Shown here: one piece after another, positions 1 to 11,878 of the stretch
Position numbering within the stretch: the first letter of the stretch is position 1
How the letters are laid out: every line of letters begins with the position of its first letter
Assembly: GCA_958430865.1 (NCBI GenBank)
Contig: CAUDNR010004065.1
Span: 13,988 to 70,819 of the forward strand
Direction of reading: 5' to 3'
Length of the DNA stretch: 56,832 bases
Source: Entrophospora sp. SA101
Taxonomy: Eukaryota; Glomeromycota; Glomeromycetes; Entrophosporales; Entrophosporaceae
The notes under the pieces: model-generated
Database searches by the model: none
What the model saw: the letters and a program-made list of their open reading frames with translations, nothing else
Told to the model about the DNA's origin: nothing
Position numbers and translations under genes: made by a program

Positions 1-294
1 AGGAAGGCAATGATAGTATGTAGATGAAGATAAGGAGCAGATTGTTGTGGTGATGGTGGATTTAGATATGAAGGTGTGAATGATATTAATGATAATAATA
101 GTAGTATTTAATATTACTATTATGTTTACAATGAGTTAATAATTATATTAATATGTATATTGGTGTATGGATTTGTAAAATTATTACTATTATTATTTAT
201 TGATTATTATTGCTGTTATTAGTGCTGCTATTATTGTACTTAAGAAATACTGTATGTACATTAATATATGTATATATATTTTGATTTTGAAAAG
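1..294 (+). other. Probable long intron of the flippase gene (left edge)
   Basis: This stretch is low-complexity ATT/ATG-rich sequence with no open frame that continues into the following exon. A good 3' splice site (tttgaaaag then GTCACG) sits at 293-294. I therefore read it as the end of an intron at least 294 bp long, which is longer than the other introns of this gene (about 54-91 bp). An assembly gap or insertion upstream is possible. Confidence 0.55.
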
Positions 295-3012
295 GTCACG
301 CCTGTAATTGATGTTGATAATTTAGTTACTTATCAGGCTTCGTCACCTGACGAAGTTGCAATTGTTAAATGGACTGAAAGCGTCGGTTTAACTTTGGTTT
401 TTCGTGACATTAATGAAATGCATCTTCGTACACCTCATGGAAACATTCTCGAATTCAAAATTCTTCAAATATTTCCATTCACTAGTGAAAGCAAACGGAT
501 GGGAATTATTGTCCAAGATAAACAAACTGAAGAAATTACATTTTATGAAAAAGGTGCAGATGTAGTCATGGGCAGAATTGTTCAATATAACGATTGGTTG
601 GATGAAGAATGTGGAAACTTTGCAAGAGAAGGTCTTAGAACCTTAGTTATTGCTCGTAAAAGGTTATCAGACGTTGCCTATAATGATTTTCAAGAAAGGT
701 ATTATTATTGTCATTAAAATTTTTTTCCATTTATAAACATATATAATTGATTAATTTTTATTATTGAAATAGGTTTCATGAAGCTAGGACAAGTTTAACC
801 AATCGTAAAGCCCGAGAAGGAGAGATTATTTCATCGATACTAGAACAAGATTTGGAACTTTTGGGGTTGACTGGTGTTGAAGATAAACTTCAAGATGGTG
901 TTAAAACTACGTTGGAGCTACTTCGAAATGCAGGTCTTAAAATATGGATGTTAACAGGTTAATAATTTGTTTTGAATACTCTCATATAAAATCTAATGAT
1001 TATAAATTTTCATTAATTTGATTTGTTATTATATATTATTATTATAGGAGATAAAATTGAGACAGCAACTTGCGTAGCAATATCCTCAAAATTGATTTCA
1101 AGAAATCAGACTATTCATAAAATAGCAAAAAGTGATAAGAGTTTTTTTTAATTTCATGCAACTCAATTATCAATTTCTCAATTAAGATATTTAGTTTCAG
1201 TTTTGCTTTTTTACTAGTGCAATCTTCAGATGAAGCATTAGAAGAATTGGACCATTTACAAAGTACAGGTGATTGTTGTTTGGTAATTGATGGAGAATCA
1301 CTTCAGGTGACTTTAATTGCTTTAAATTATCTTTATTGTTTTATAAAATTCATCATATTAAATATTTTAATATTTCCCTCTTTTGAAAAAAAAAATTTCA
1401 GCTTTATATTGATCATTACAAGAATGAATTTATTGAATTAGCAATCAGATTGCCAGTTGTAGTTGCTTGTAGATGTTCGCCTACTCAAAAGGTTAACAAC
1501 ATTTCAAGTTAAATTTATTGAATCAATCACGCATACTTTGAGTGCTCATTATATTATTTATTATCTATTGATCAATAGGCTGACATTACGAGACTCATTA
1601 AAAATTTTACTAATAAAAAAGTTTGTTGTATTGGCGATGGTGGTAATGATGTTAGTATGATTCAAGCAGCCGATGTTGGTATGTTATGTTTTTTTTCTTT
1701 TAATTTCAGTTTAAAGAATATTTAATATTTTTAATAATTTATCATCCATTAAATTGTTTTCAGGTGTCGGTATTGTTGGAAAAGAAGGAAGGCAAGCTTC
1801 TTTAGCAGCTGATTTTTCAATTACTCAATTTAGCTATTTGACAAAATTACTACGTAAGTAAAAAATTGTAAGATATTGTTTTAATTACTTGGAATATTTT
1901 TTTCAAAAAAAAACTTAATTCTTTATAGTTTGGCACGGAAGAAATAGTTATAAACGTTCTGCGAAGCTTTCTCAATTTGTTATCCATCGTGGTCTTATAA
2001 TATCGGTTATGCAAGCAGTGTTTTCTTCTATCTTTTACTATGCACCAATTGCTCTATATCAAGTAAGTATCTGTAACCCTTTAGCGTTACAGCATAGAAT
2101 ATATTTTTTTAATTTTTTTAAAAAATTCCTGTAGGGTGTATTGATGGTAGGATATTCTACCGTTTATACAATGGCGCCGGTATTTTCATTAGTATTGGAT
2201 ATGGATGTAAGTGAAGACATAGCATTACAATTTCCGGAATTATATAAAGATTTAACAAAGGTAGTTACAAATTTATTATTAATATTAATTACTCTTGTAT
2301 GAAATTAATATTTTTATAAATTGTTCTTTGTGGTTGCTATAGGGAAGGTCACTTTCTTTAAAGACCTTCTTTCAATGGTTAATGATCAGTGTATATCAAG
2401 GTATTATTGCACGCGCACATACATGTTTTCCTTTTTTTAAAATTTTCAATGCTCATTTAAATTCTATATGTATGCTCTTATCAAATAAAATTTATAGGTG
2501 GCGCTATAATGATTATGTCTATATTTCTTTTTGAAGACGAATTTGTCAATATTGTCTCGATTTCTTTCACTGCGTTAATTATTAATGAACTTTTGATGGT
2601 TGCTTTGGAGATCAATACATGGTAATGCAGTTCGACTGATTATTTTAATATTTAAAATTTATATTAATTAACAATGAATTAACCGATTCAATTATGATTG
2701 GAAAAAAAGGCATAAACTTATGATTATATCAGAAATAATTACATTGATCATTTACATTGTTTCAATGATATTTCTGCCTACCTACTTTGGTCAGTATTTT
2801 TTTTTTTCAATTTGACTTTCGATTTATAAAGCCTTTTGTATTAATTATTTTTATATATATTATTTTTATTTTATAAAGATTTATATTTTATCTTAACTAT
2901 AACATTTGTGTGGAAGGTTGCTGTAATAACCGCTGTTAGCAGTATTCCATTATATATAGTCAAATTTTTGAGGAAAAGATATGCACCACCAAGTTATTCT
3001 AAATTACTGTGA
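295..3012 (+). CDS. NEO1: Neo1/ATP9-type P4 phospholipid-translocating ATPase, C-terminal half (partial)
   Basis: P4-ATPases flip aminophospholipids to the cytosolic leaflet; the Neo1/ATP9 branch works at Golgi and endosomes without a CDC50 subunit. Thirteen exons join in frame: 295-698, 773-957, 1048-1131, 1218-1306, 1402-1491, 1579-1678, 1764-1853, 1929-2062, 2135-2260, 2343-2400, 2498-2621, 2710-2789, 2879-3012, giving about 565 residues. Visible are the nucleotide-binding segment ([14 protein letters not shown] and YEKGADVVM), the TGDKIET loop, the hinge [16 protein letters not shown], and then the membrane half with [17 protein letters not shown] and [18 protein letters not shown], which are typical of Neo1/ATP9 rather than Drs2/Dnf. 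The C-terminus (APPSYSKLL) also fits ATP9. The N-terminal half, with the DKTGT phosphorylation site, lies outside the window. The gene converges on the thioesterase gene, with 379 bp between the stops. Confidence 0.95.
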
Positions 3013-3391
3013 TGATTTTTTTTAATAGAAGATCGGATATTTTTAAATACTGTATATTATTAAATGTAAATTAAAGTTATAGAATTTATTTATTATTTCA
3101 ATATCTATTATTATTATAATAACATTTCTTTTTTTTTCAAAATAATAATTAATTGTTTGGATAGGGCAATACGACAAAAGAAAATATCGATATCATTGTC
3201 AAAAAAATTTTTTTAGTAATGTTTTATCATCTCTAGATAGGCTAAAGAAAATCTCAGTAAAATGGGTTAATTTTAGATTAGAACAAAAATTTAGAAACAA
3301 CGTTGTTCTTATACCAAAAATTGTTTACCCAATATTTTATTTTTTTTAATAATACAATAATTTAATTTATTAAAATGGCTATTATTATTAT

Positions 3392-5578
3392 TTATTTATA
3401 TAAACTTTTTAATTTCAATCCAATCTCTCTTCTTCTTTTACCTTCAAGAAATTTCATCAAGTCTCCATATGTATTTGGTATAACTCTTCTAACATTAATA
3501 ATATCATATGATGTAAAAGTAAAATGAAATATATTTGTTGTGTCTCTTTTTTCTTTTTCAATATCTAAAACATCTGCTGTAACCTATAAAAGAAAAACCC
3601 CAATATGAATGTAGAAAAGAATGCATATTATTATTATAAAGTATCATTATTGTTTTTTGATGCTGTTATCATCATCATCACCATCGTTATTAATTATTAT
3701 TAAATATAAAAAACTTACTGCAACTTGAAAACTTTGATGTGGTGTGCCAGGTGAATACACAATTTGAGATGACAAGCTTAAAACTGAGCCAATTAGTACA
3801 GGTTTTCTAAATGAAATTTCATCCAATGCTAAAAAAACTGGTCTATTTCTTAAGAATACTGAAGCATTTGAAAATGCTAACTTATTATTATTGTTATAAT
3901 GATGATAAAAAGGTTTAGCTTATTTAAAAAAAATATATAATAATGACAATTGAAAACAATATAAATAGCATTCTACCTCATAAGCTAATTTCATCAAATA
4001 ACCACCAAATATAAAACCATGAATGTTTCTATACTAATAATATTGGAAAAAAGATGTATATATTAAAAATTTATTTATTATACAAGTTCAAATTTACACT
4101 ATAGACATTACTTGTGGCTGCATGAGAACAACAGATTCCATAATTGTTTCATCCATCCATATAATATCATCAGGTTTCTTTTCTTTTCTCTTTGTATCTA
4201 ATAAGAAAACAAATAAACAAATAAATAAGATATTGAATAGATTTAATAATCATCATCAATTTTTTTTACCCGCATATTTCCTATATTCAAGGTACAAATC
4301 GTGTATTAATAATCTTTCATCTTCTGTTGGTGGTAATTTATTAAGAGATTTGGCAGCTGATTCGATTTTACGAGCTTTTAGTTCTATATGATTATATATA
4401 TATATATATATTATTTTAATATATTTAAACATATATTATAAAAAAACAATTAATAATATTAATGTACCTTTTCCCATTTGAAATAGTCTTTTTTGTTTTT
4501 CATTTTCTAATTGTAATGGATTGACTCGAGCCGCTTGACCTGTCTTTGGATCTTTTGCTACCATTGTAAATCTTGCTATCATGATCATTTCAAGTTTATC
4601 TTGATTTTCGTTAAATATGTACTCAGGATTTGTTTCTATTTTTTGCATTACACCATCTTTAAGCGATTCCATTTTAATCAAAACTAGTTAAATATAGGTG
4701 TAAAATAATCATCTTACTTTATTATTTAACAAATGTCAATAATGATAATAATAATTTTAATTATTTAGTTTTCACCTTCCATTGAACTATATCCAACATA
4801 AGTTACGTGCCCAATTAATCTTAGATCATTGATTTTCAAGTGTTTAATTAACAAATCCAATCTATCAACAGATGCTGTAACTATTAAAAAAGGTGCTAAA
4901 TTACTTTTGTCAATTTCACAATGTTTATAAGCACTTGCACCAGCTAAAAGATCCAAATTTTCAAATATTTTTCCCAATCTTTAAAAAAAAAAATTTAATT
5001 AAATCTAAACGACACCTATGTTATAAAAATGTAAAAACATCATCATCCAGAAATACCTAATTCCACCATATGGACTAATATAATCTTCTAACAATTCAAC
5101 ATCACTTTTGAGTGGCAAGAATTTTTCAACACAAGAATCTGACATTGTTTTAGGAACTAGTTGTTGTTGTTGTTTGAGCAATGATAAATCAACATTATCT
5201 TTATTATTAAGTATAGAAGAATATTTTTGTTTTGCTGAAATTTTTTTAATAAAATCATCATGCCTCCAATTTGATGCTTTTATTTTTGGTTTTACCATTG
5301 GCTCTTCATATGGATTTTCGATGCAAATAATCAATATTTTTAAAATTGATAGTAATAAATATTATTATTGTTTATTGTTGCTAACCTTTACACATTAATT
5401 CTTCTACACATTCATATCTTTTTAAACTTGAAGAATTATTACCACCATCATTATCATTATTACTATTGCCATTTGAAGAATAATGCCTGTATTGGAATAC
5501 TTGAAATTTACGAAATGAAAGAAAATTCAGTTTAGATGGTCGAAATTTTATTGGATGAAAATACTCTAATTTTATCAT
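3392..5578 (-). CDS. ACOT9-like mitochondrial acyl-CoA thioesterase (double hotdog)
   Basis: Likely hydrolyses acyl-CoA to free acid and CoA in mitochondria. Nine exons on the minus strand: 5386-5578, 5057-5303, 4776-4978, 4468-4683, 4270-4383, 4112-4197, 3977-4033, 3719-3880, 3392-3583; 489 aa. The first 30 residues are basic, hydroxylated and free of acidic residues except one (FRPSKLNFLSFRKFQVFQYR), which fits a targeting presequence. Family signatures follow in order: MSDSCVEKFLPLKSD, LLEDYISPYGGIR, a first hotdog with FENLDLLAGASAYKHC and VGYSSMEV, the linker AKDPKTGQAARVNPL, LPPTEDERLLIHDLYLEY, then a second hotdog with RNIHGFIFGGYLMKLAYE and FRKPVLIGSVL. These match animal and fungal ACOT9. 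A Gln run and an Asn/Gly/Ser-rich spacer near the N-terminus are local low complexity. The substrate range cannot be read from sequence. Confidence 0.9.
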
Positions 5579-6413
5579 TTTATGCCAAGGGAGTCTGTGA
5601 AATCGACAGCATTATAAATTGAAATTTATTAATCGTTAATCGTTAATTTAGTTTTATTTCCATCAGTTAACAATAATAACAATATTAGATTCTAGTACTA
5701 ATAGCAAAGAAAAAGGTGTTGAAAGAATCAGACAAAATCATTACTATTATTAATTATTATGAAAATAAAATACGATATATAAGTAAAAAAATATTTAATT
5801 CAATATGCTATATATATAATTAATTTACAATTATATAAGAAACTTGAATACATGTATTTTTGATAATAATTTCTAAGTTTCAACTCAAAAATCAATCCCC
5901 GATCATAAAACCTAGCAAAAAACTTTATTCATCTGACCCACACAATCAAAATAATAACTGTCATTGATTATTATACATGCTCCACCACTCAGATAATGGT
6001 TTTTTATAATAATGATATATTTAACAGTTTATTTACTGCCCATCCCTTTATTTATCAGTTAGGCCTTTTAGCTTCAAAATTAATTTGATAAAATAAAATA
6101 AATCAAAATGAATAATTTTACAAAACCACCTTAATGGATTGATTCATTTAAATGTTTATTACATTTTAGTTGTTCACACTTATCACATATAAAATTTTCA
6201 TTTATATGTTTTTTTTCACATTGGATACAGTAAACTGATAAATTTTCTTTGTCCAAATGCCAAGTTGCTCTTTCAAATTCTTGCTTTTCTATTTTATTAA
6301 GAAAAAAATTTGTTTTCAGGAAATTTTTGAGGAAAAGTTGGTTTGCAACATCCAGATCTTTTACCACCACCAAAACTTACGTTTGTGGCCAAATTTCAAA
6401 TTAGCTTTTTAGC
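5579..6413. other. Intergenic, upstream region of the thioesterase gene
   Basis: AT-rich DNA of about 800 bp upstream of the ACOT9-like gene. It probably contains that gene's promoter, but I see no element I can name. It ends in the Cys-rich fragment listed separately and in the left end of a MITE. Confidence 0.4.
6131..6373 (-). pseudogene. Cys-rich fragment with paired CxxC motifs
   Basis: An open stretch of 80 codons contains CIQCEKKH and, 12 residues later, CDKCEQLKCNKHL. The spacing of Cys and His resembles a small zinc-binding module of B-box or treble-clef type. It has no recognisable partner domains and lies in a repeat-rich region next to a MITE. It may be an exon remnant of a larger, lost gene. 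Function unknown. Confidence 0.25.
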
Positions 6414-6415
6414 TA

Positions 6416-6615
6416 CAGTCAAGCTCCTATATAGTCACATCCTATATAGTCACAACATAATATAGTCACATTTTTTTTTGTTAATTTGAAAAATTCCCTG
6501 CTACTAATTAATCATAGTAAAAAAATGTCCTGTATAGCCACAAACACTATAGTCACCAAAATTTTTGAAATTTCACTATGGTCCTGAAGTGTGTGAATAT
6601 ATAGGAGTCTGACTG
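6416..6615. repeat. 200-bp MITE with TA target duplication
   Basis: The left end CAGTCAAGCTCCTATATA at 6416 is repeated inverted at the right end (TATATAGGAGTCTGACTG, ending 6615). Both ends are flanked by TA (6414-6415, 6616-6617), as expected for Tc1/mariner/pogo-type insertion. The interior is full of the short motif TATAGTCAC and has no coding capacity. It is probably a non-autonomous element. Confidence 0.8.
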
Positions 6616-6624
6616 TACACTCAT

Positions 6625-7145
6625 CAATTAATTTATTTATTTTACAAAATTATCCTACTTATTGCTTTGGCAAATCTGTAAACACACTTTATGGTACAAT
6701 TAACAGTAAATAAAGATGGTCTTCTACAAAACAACAAATGCTCCTATAGAGTTCCTTTTTATTTATCTTACTTTTCCTTTTCCTTGGCCAATTGAAGCCA
6801 GTCATATGTTTGCAACAATTGCTTTAACACAATGATCAATATATGATGACAACTTTGGTCAATAGTTGTTAGCTCTTTGTATAAGTGGTCAATCAGCAAT
6901 AACTGTCAACACTTGATATTTTTGCCAATAAGTCTTAACACACTTAAAACAATTGCAAAAAATTCAAAATTCAAATCTTTGCTTTACCAAAACAAATAAC
7001 AAAACCTCAGAGTTCTATACCACTCTGATAACCAAACAAACAATTAAACCTTACTGTTTGACTTCCAACCACAAAAGTGTTTTATTAAATTATGAAAATG
7101 CTTATTTGTGAAAAATAATTTTATATCAACTTTCTGCCTCTACTC
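6625..7145 (+). repeat. LTR-like dispersed repeat, copy A
   Basis: About 500 bp that recurs, diverged and in reverse complement, at 17560-18075 and partly at 16655-16800 and 50705-50800. Shared landmarks in order are the GCAAATCTGTAAACACACTT block, a TGAAGCCAG block, AGAGTTCTATACCACTCTGA and CTTTCTGCCTCTAC. There is no open frame. Size and position suggest a solo LTR or LTR fragment, but I could not fix TG/CA ends or a target-site duplication. Confidence 0.55.
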
Positions 7146-7494
7146 CTCTGAATTATTAATATAGAACTATCTAATTACCTGGTTGATTAATTAATTAATT
7201 AATTTCACTTGTCATTATTTTCTCAATCTTTATTTAACATTTGTGTGAAACCATTTAAACAATTGTAATTGAATTCCAGCCCACATTTTAAAATTATTTA
7301 GAACATTTCTTCAGATGCTGAATTATTCAATCTTTTTTGTTTGGAAGCCATTTTTTTTTCCCTTCTTCCTCTCAATACATGCTTTACAAAGGTTTTTGAA
7401 TTGTGATGGTTTAATTTAATATTAATAATATGTTGAATTAATAAAAGTGGTAAAGGCTTTAACTTGTGCTACTAGTCCTGGACATCCAAGACGT

Positions 7495-7592
7495 TTAATT
7501 CGTGATCCATCAATGAAGGAAAGGATCTACATAGTAAAATTCCGGATCGGCATTAATTAAATCCTTTCCTTAACTGGTGGATCACGAATTAA
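7495..7592. repeat. 98-bp snap-back (foldback) element
   Basis: TTAATTCGTGATCCA at the left end is matched by its exact reverse complement TGGATCACGAATTAA at the right end. The complementarity continues inward, with small mismatches, through GAAGGAAAGGAT and ATCCTTTCCTTA. Such a structure would form a hairpin with a short central loop. It may be a tiny MITE or a paired inverted repeat left by excision or replication. Confidence 0.7.
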
Positions 7593-8159
7593 GTAATATA
7601 AATATAATAATAAATGAGCAGACATGCCCGCATGGACATTTCTGGACTGTGTCCCATGTACAATATATATATATATATTTAAACATATTTTAGTATTTTA
7701 GTTAAAAACTCTTTGCTCCCTAGTGTCAAAAAATAAAATAGATTGATTATAGGATAATTGTTTTCAATTAAATATGTATGTTTGAATATACCAGATATAC
7801 CAGTCAATTATCATAATGATGTAATTAACAAATTACTGTGTAATTAAGGTTATGATTGTTAGGAAAAAATTTGTTTTTGTTTGATGGAAATTTATTGTAT
7901 GGCTTGAATCTTTGGATTTAAAAGGAATAAAAAGTTATTGCTCATTTAATAGGAAGTGACCCACAGATAGTGATTCAAAGATAATGGTTTTATTGTTAAG
8001 AAAAAAAAACAGAGTAGACAAATAATGGATTGTATTATATTATTAACCTGTTATATGAATAAAAATATAATTTTGAATGGAGATTCATTTGGCAATTATG
8101 AAGGAAAATAATAGATAGTGTTAGAATTTTTGTTATTATTTATTATTTGTATCATTATT

Positions 8160-8560
8160 CAATCCTCATGTATTGATCTTTTATATTGTATTTAAAATAG
8201 AAGATAACTGGTACGTATTTTAGAAGAAATTCTATTTTTTGTGCAAATTCTGTATTGGTCATTTTTGATTCATTTTCTTGAGCAACTGCTTCATCCTGAA
8301 CTACCATAATACATCAGAATGGTAATTTTGTATTTTTTTTTATAAAATACAATTTTCTTGAGCTTTTTTGCTAGATTAATAAAATACTTCAATTGATTAC
8401 TTAATTCAAATACCTTCAAAATTGGGTTTTATAATCATTTGATTAAGAAAATCATTTTTTCTTTAAAAAGCTCAGAATTTATCACATTTATCACATTCTG
8501 GAGATGAGTCAGGGTGAGTTATTGTAGTGTTTGTTAACTCATCATTATATGGAACATACT
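8160..8560 (-). pseudogene. Short coding-like fragments, minus strand
   Basis: Two minus-strand frames look coding but have no clear start. One runs through QENESKMTNTEFAQKIEFLL and ends YNIKDQYMRIE. The other runs YVPYNDELTNTTITHPD and ends SSPECDKCDKF, a lone CxxC pair. They could be exon remnants of one gene. I recognise no family, and stops separate them. Confidence 0.2.
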
Positions 8561-8730
8561 GCAACAAAACCAAAGTGGACATTGGTATTACCAAAAATTT
8601 CATTAGTAATGTGATTATTAAAATCACCCATTTGTTATCTTCTTAATATTAAGTGATATATAGAATTACCTCATTAGGTATATCATGGAACCCAAAAATT
8701 ACAGCATCATTAGAGGTATTTTGAAGAAAG

Positions 8731-9150
8731 AACAAGGTGAAAAATTGCCCCTTATGTTTTCAAAATAAATGACACTCAAACACTGGAAGTTTATCTAAGA
8801 AAAGGAAGGATTACTTATGAAATTTGCCAAGAAAGAAAAATCATAACCAGTAAAGAACTTTATCACAAAACCATAAAGAATTTAGAAAGAAATAGAAAAT
8901 TGGAAGGAAGATAATTTACGGGATCTAGTTACTTTGGCACTTTAAATGATGATATGGAAGAAGGTGATAGACATACAAAAGGATTACTGGAGCAATCAGA
9001 TCAAGATTTAACAAATATATTTCAATACCATTATCACAATTTAAATCAACCCATATTAAAGATATAGCAGTAGAATTTATGAGCAATAAAGAAGTTCCAC
9101 CAAATTATGACGTAATATTCAAAACTTATCAAGATAAAATATTCTTATAG
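8731..9150 (+). pseudogene. Decayed coding region of unknown family
   Basis: A plus-strand frame is open from about 8731 through EVYLRKGRITYEICQERK and HKTIKNLERNRKLEGR to an in-frame TAA at 8910-8912. It then continues in the same frame through TLNDDMEEGDRHTKGLLEQS to a further stop near 9064, after which a shifted frame reads VEFMSNKEVPPNYDVIF. The composition looks protein-coding while the stops and frame changes show decay. I do not recognise the family. Confidence 0.3.
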
Positions 9151-10202
9151 TATCCTCGTTTGTCAAAGATTACTCATTAATAATGATAAATACTATTATT
9201 AACAACACCCTTGATTCTGAACTATTACTATGTTTTGAACTTTTAATCCAAGTGAACTTCCTGATAATGCTGATAATGAAAGAGATTTAATATAGATACT
9301 AAATTGGTTGGTGAATGAATTTGTAAAAGGAAACTCATGGAACTCTAAAATTTTATCTGCAATCCTATAATATATTTTATTAAAACACATTTGGATACGA
9401 ATGAAAAATTTTCACTCCTTATACCTTTTTTTTAAAAAGAATATCTTTGCAAACAAATTTGTTTAAAAAATAGGTATTTAGATCAACAAAATCCACGCAT
9501 CTAAATTTGTACGCGATGAACTTCATAATTGAAAAGAGCATAAAAAGGTAATAGCAGCGAGATAGTAACTTAATTAGATGCAAGTTACATGTAAAGAAAA
9601 GGTTCTAATTAGGTGAAAATAAGGCAAACAAATTTCATAATGTTCAATTTACAGAACTGCAGTATATGTACGCAAAACAATAATTTTATTATTTTCAAGT
9701 GTAAAGATTAAAACAAGCAAGATTCCTTTTTTTTTAATACTTACCTCTTCATTTCCAAGATTATATTCAAAAAAATATTATTATGTATGTGTAAATTTTA
9801 ATATACAAGATATCTCAATGGCAATGTTTTATAACAGACAAAGAGAAATACTCTTTTTGCAGTAATTAAGGAAAAAATCAAAAAGAAGGAGGATGGAACA
9901 AAAAGTAATGTTAATGAAATCTGCATGTATATTAATCGAGCCAAACCTATCCCCATAAATTTTCAATTTTCACATCTAATATCAGAACCTCCCTTGTCGT
10001 AAAAAACAAAACAAAATAAATCGAAACCTTTATATTATCGATAAAAATCGAAGGAAATAATAAAATAAAAATTTCACTTTTTTGAATATAACTTTTTTTT
10101 TTTTAAGGTAAATTAATATAATATTTTATCGCAAACTACACTTAACAATTACATTTTGTTTCCTGTTGACTTAATCTAAATTTATTTTAAAATTAATCGA
10201 TT
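9151..10202. other. AT-rich stretch without a recognisable gene
   Basis: About 1 kb between the decayed coding fragment and the 3' end of the eIF4E gene. One open stretch on the minus strand (9199-9390) shows no domain or splice support. I see nothing else I can name. Confidence 0.4.
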
Positions 10203-11878
10203 TTATCGAAAAACGTCAGTGTTTCTGAAACTTGAATTATCTTTCAAAGCGTCATTGTGTGTTTTGTATTCCATGATCGTATCAGAAGGCAAATTTAAAA
10301 CCCGTTTCATAGTATCTCTGCATAATCAATATTATGATTAATATTATTACTATTGTTATTAATTTATTTAATATACTTTTTGATAAAAAAATTAAACTGA
10401 CCTTATTTTTAAATTAATTCTGCCTTCGTGTGCTGATTGATTCCACAAGGACAAAATATCTTCAGAACTACGTATAGACAGTACAGCACCACATATTTCT
10501 GAGCCAACATCAAATTGGTCTCCAATAACCGCCATCACCTAAACAGATAAAGAGAGTTGCATATATATATGTGTGTGTGCATATGTTAGAATACATATTT
10601 GATGTTACTAAGTAAAATGTTGTTTACCTAATTTTTTTTGTTTCAAATATATATTTTTTTAATTAAAATTTTTTTCTCCTATATTTAATGATAAATAATT
10701 ATTTTTATATATATATATTTTTTGTTTTTTATTTTTTATTTTATTTGTTTACTTATTTGCTTGATTTATATATTTATATATATATATATATATTTGAAAA
10801 AAAATATTTATAATAAAAACTCACCAAACTCTCCCAATAACGACTAGCCAGACCCTTCTTTAACCTCACAATCCATTTGCCACCATTAATATTAGTATCA
10901 TCCTAATATTAAAAATATTATTTTATAATGATTAATATTTAAATTTTAAAATTATTAATTAATTAGTTTTTATAAAAACTATAAAATAAGATTCGTACCT
11001 CCCAAACTGGTCTAACGCCTTGCTTGAAAAGATGGTAGTCACTAATATTAGGTAACTCGTGAGGCTTTCGAAGATGACTATAAACTGCCCAAAAATCCTC
11101 TATCTGATATTTTTGATCAAAAAAAAAGTTTTTTTTTTATTATATGGCGCACATAGATCCAATTGAGTGTTTACTCGTTTTTTTAAACAATTAATTAATT
11201 GCTTGCTTGCTCTTTGGAAAGAATAATAATTAATTGTGAAAATTACATACTGAAGAAAAAGCTGCTATTTTCTTCATAGAACTTTCATAATTTAGTATTT
11301 TACTTCCCGGTGTTCGATGCATAAACCAAAAAACCCATGTAAAGTGTAGCGGGTGAATTTCATTGGTAGGACTAGGTATATACTGCTGACGCGTTAAACC
11401 AATTAATCCATTACCACCATTTCCATTTTCTTTTTCTTTGTTGTCTTTATCCTCTAAGTTTCCAATTCCTATAACATTTGAACGATTTTTAGAAAGATAC
11501 CCACTCCCACCGCCACTACTAACACCGCCTGTGCCCATTACAAGTGGTGTAGTTGGTTTGATGATAACAGTAGAAGCGGCAATGCTACTCGTCATACCAT
11601 TCGGAGAGTTAGTACGTTGAAGTTGAATTAGTTTTGTAGATGTTGAAGTTGTTGTTGTAGGCGTTGTTGTTGTTGTTGTTGTTGTTGAAGTTGTAGTTGT
11701 AGTTGCTGAATTGGAATGACTATGATCTGTGTTAACAGTTAAATTTTTACTAAAAAATATTGTTTTATTTGTGAAAATTTATTTATAGTTGATCAACCTT
11801 TTTTAAATAAAAGTAATTTTAAATCTATAATAAAGGAATGGTCCTAATAAATTACCGTGTTTTCCAGACGTTTTCCAT
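10203..11878 (-). CDS. eIF4E-family mRNA cap-binding protein (4EHP/class III-like)
   Basis: Binds the m7G cap of mRNA; members of this branch often repress rather than promote translation. Six exons: 11856-11878, 11251-11749, 10999-11103, 10825-10902, 10402-10538, 10203-10317; 318 aa. The N-terminal about 150 residues are low complexity (a long Thr run, then Gly/Ser-rich). The core then reads HPLHFTWVFWFMHRTPGSK, VEDFWAVYSHL-like (here IEDFWAVYSHL), FKQGVRPVWEDD, NGGKWIVRLKKGLASRYWES and IMEYKTHNDALK. The cap-contact Trp-Glu is present in RPVWED, as are the basic phosphate-binding residues. Of the two sandwiching tryptophans, the first is kept (HFTW) and the second is Tyr (LNYESS). The overall sequence is closest to human 4EHP. 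The tiny first exon (MENVWKT) is the least certain part; a downstream Met at 11595 is the alternative start. Confidence 0.9.
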
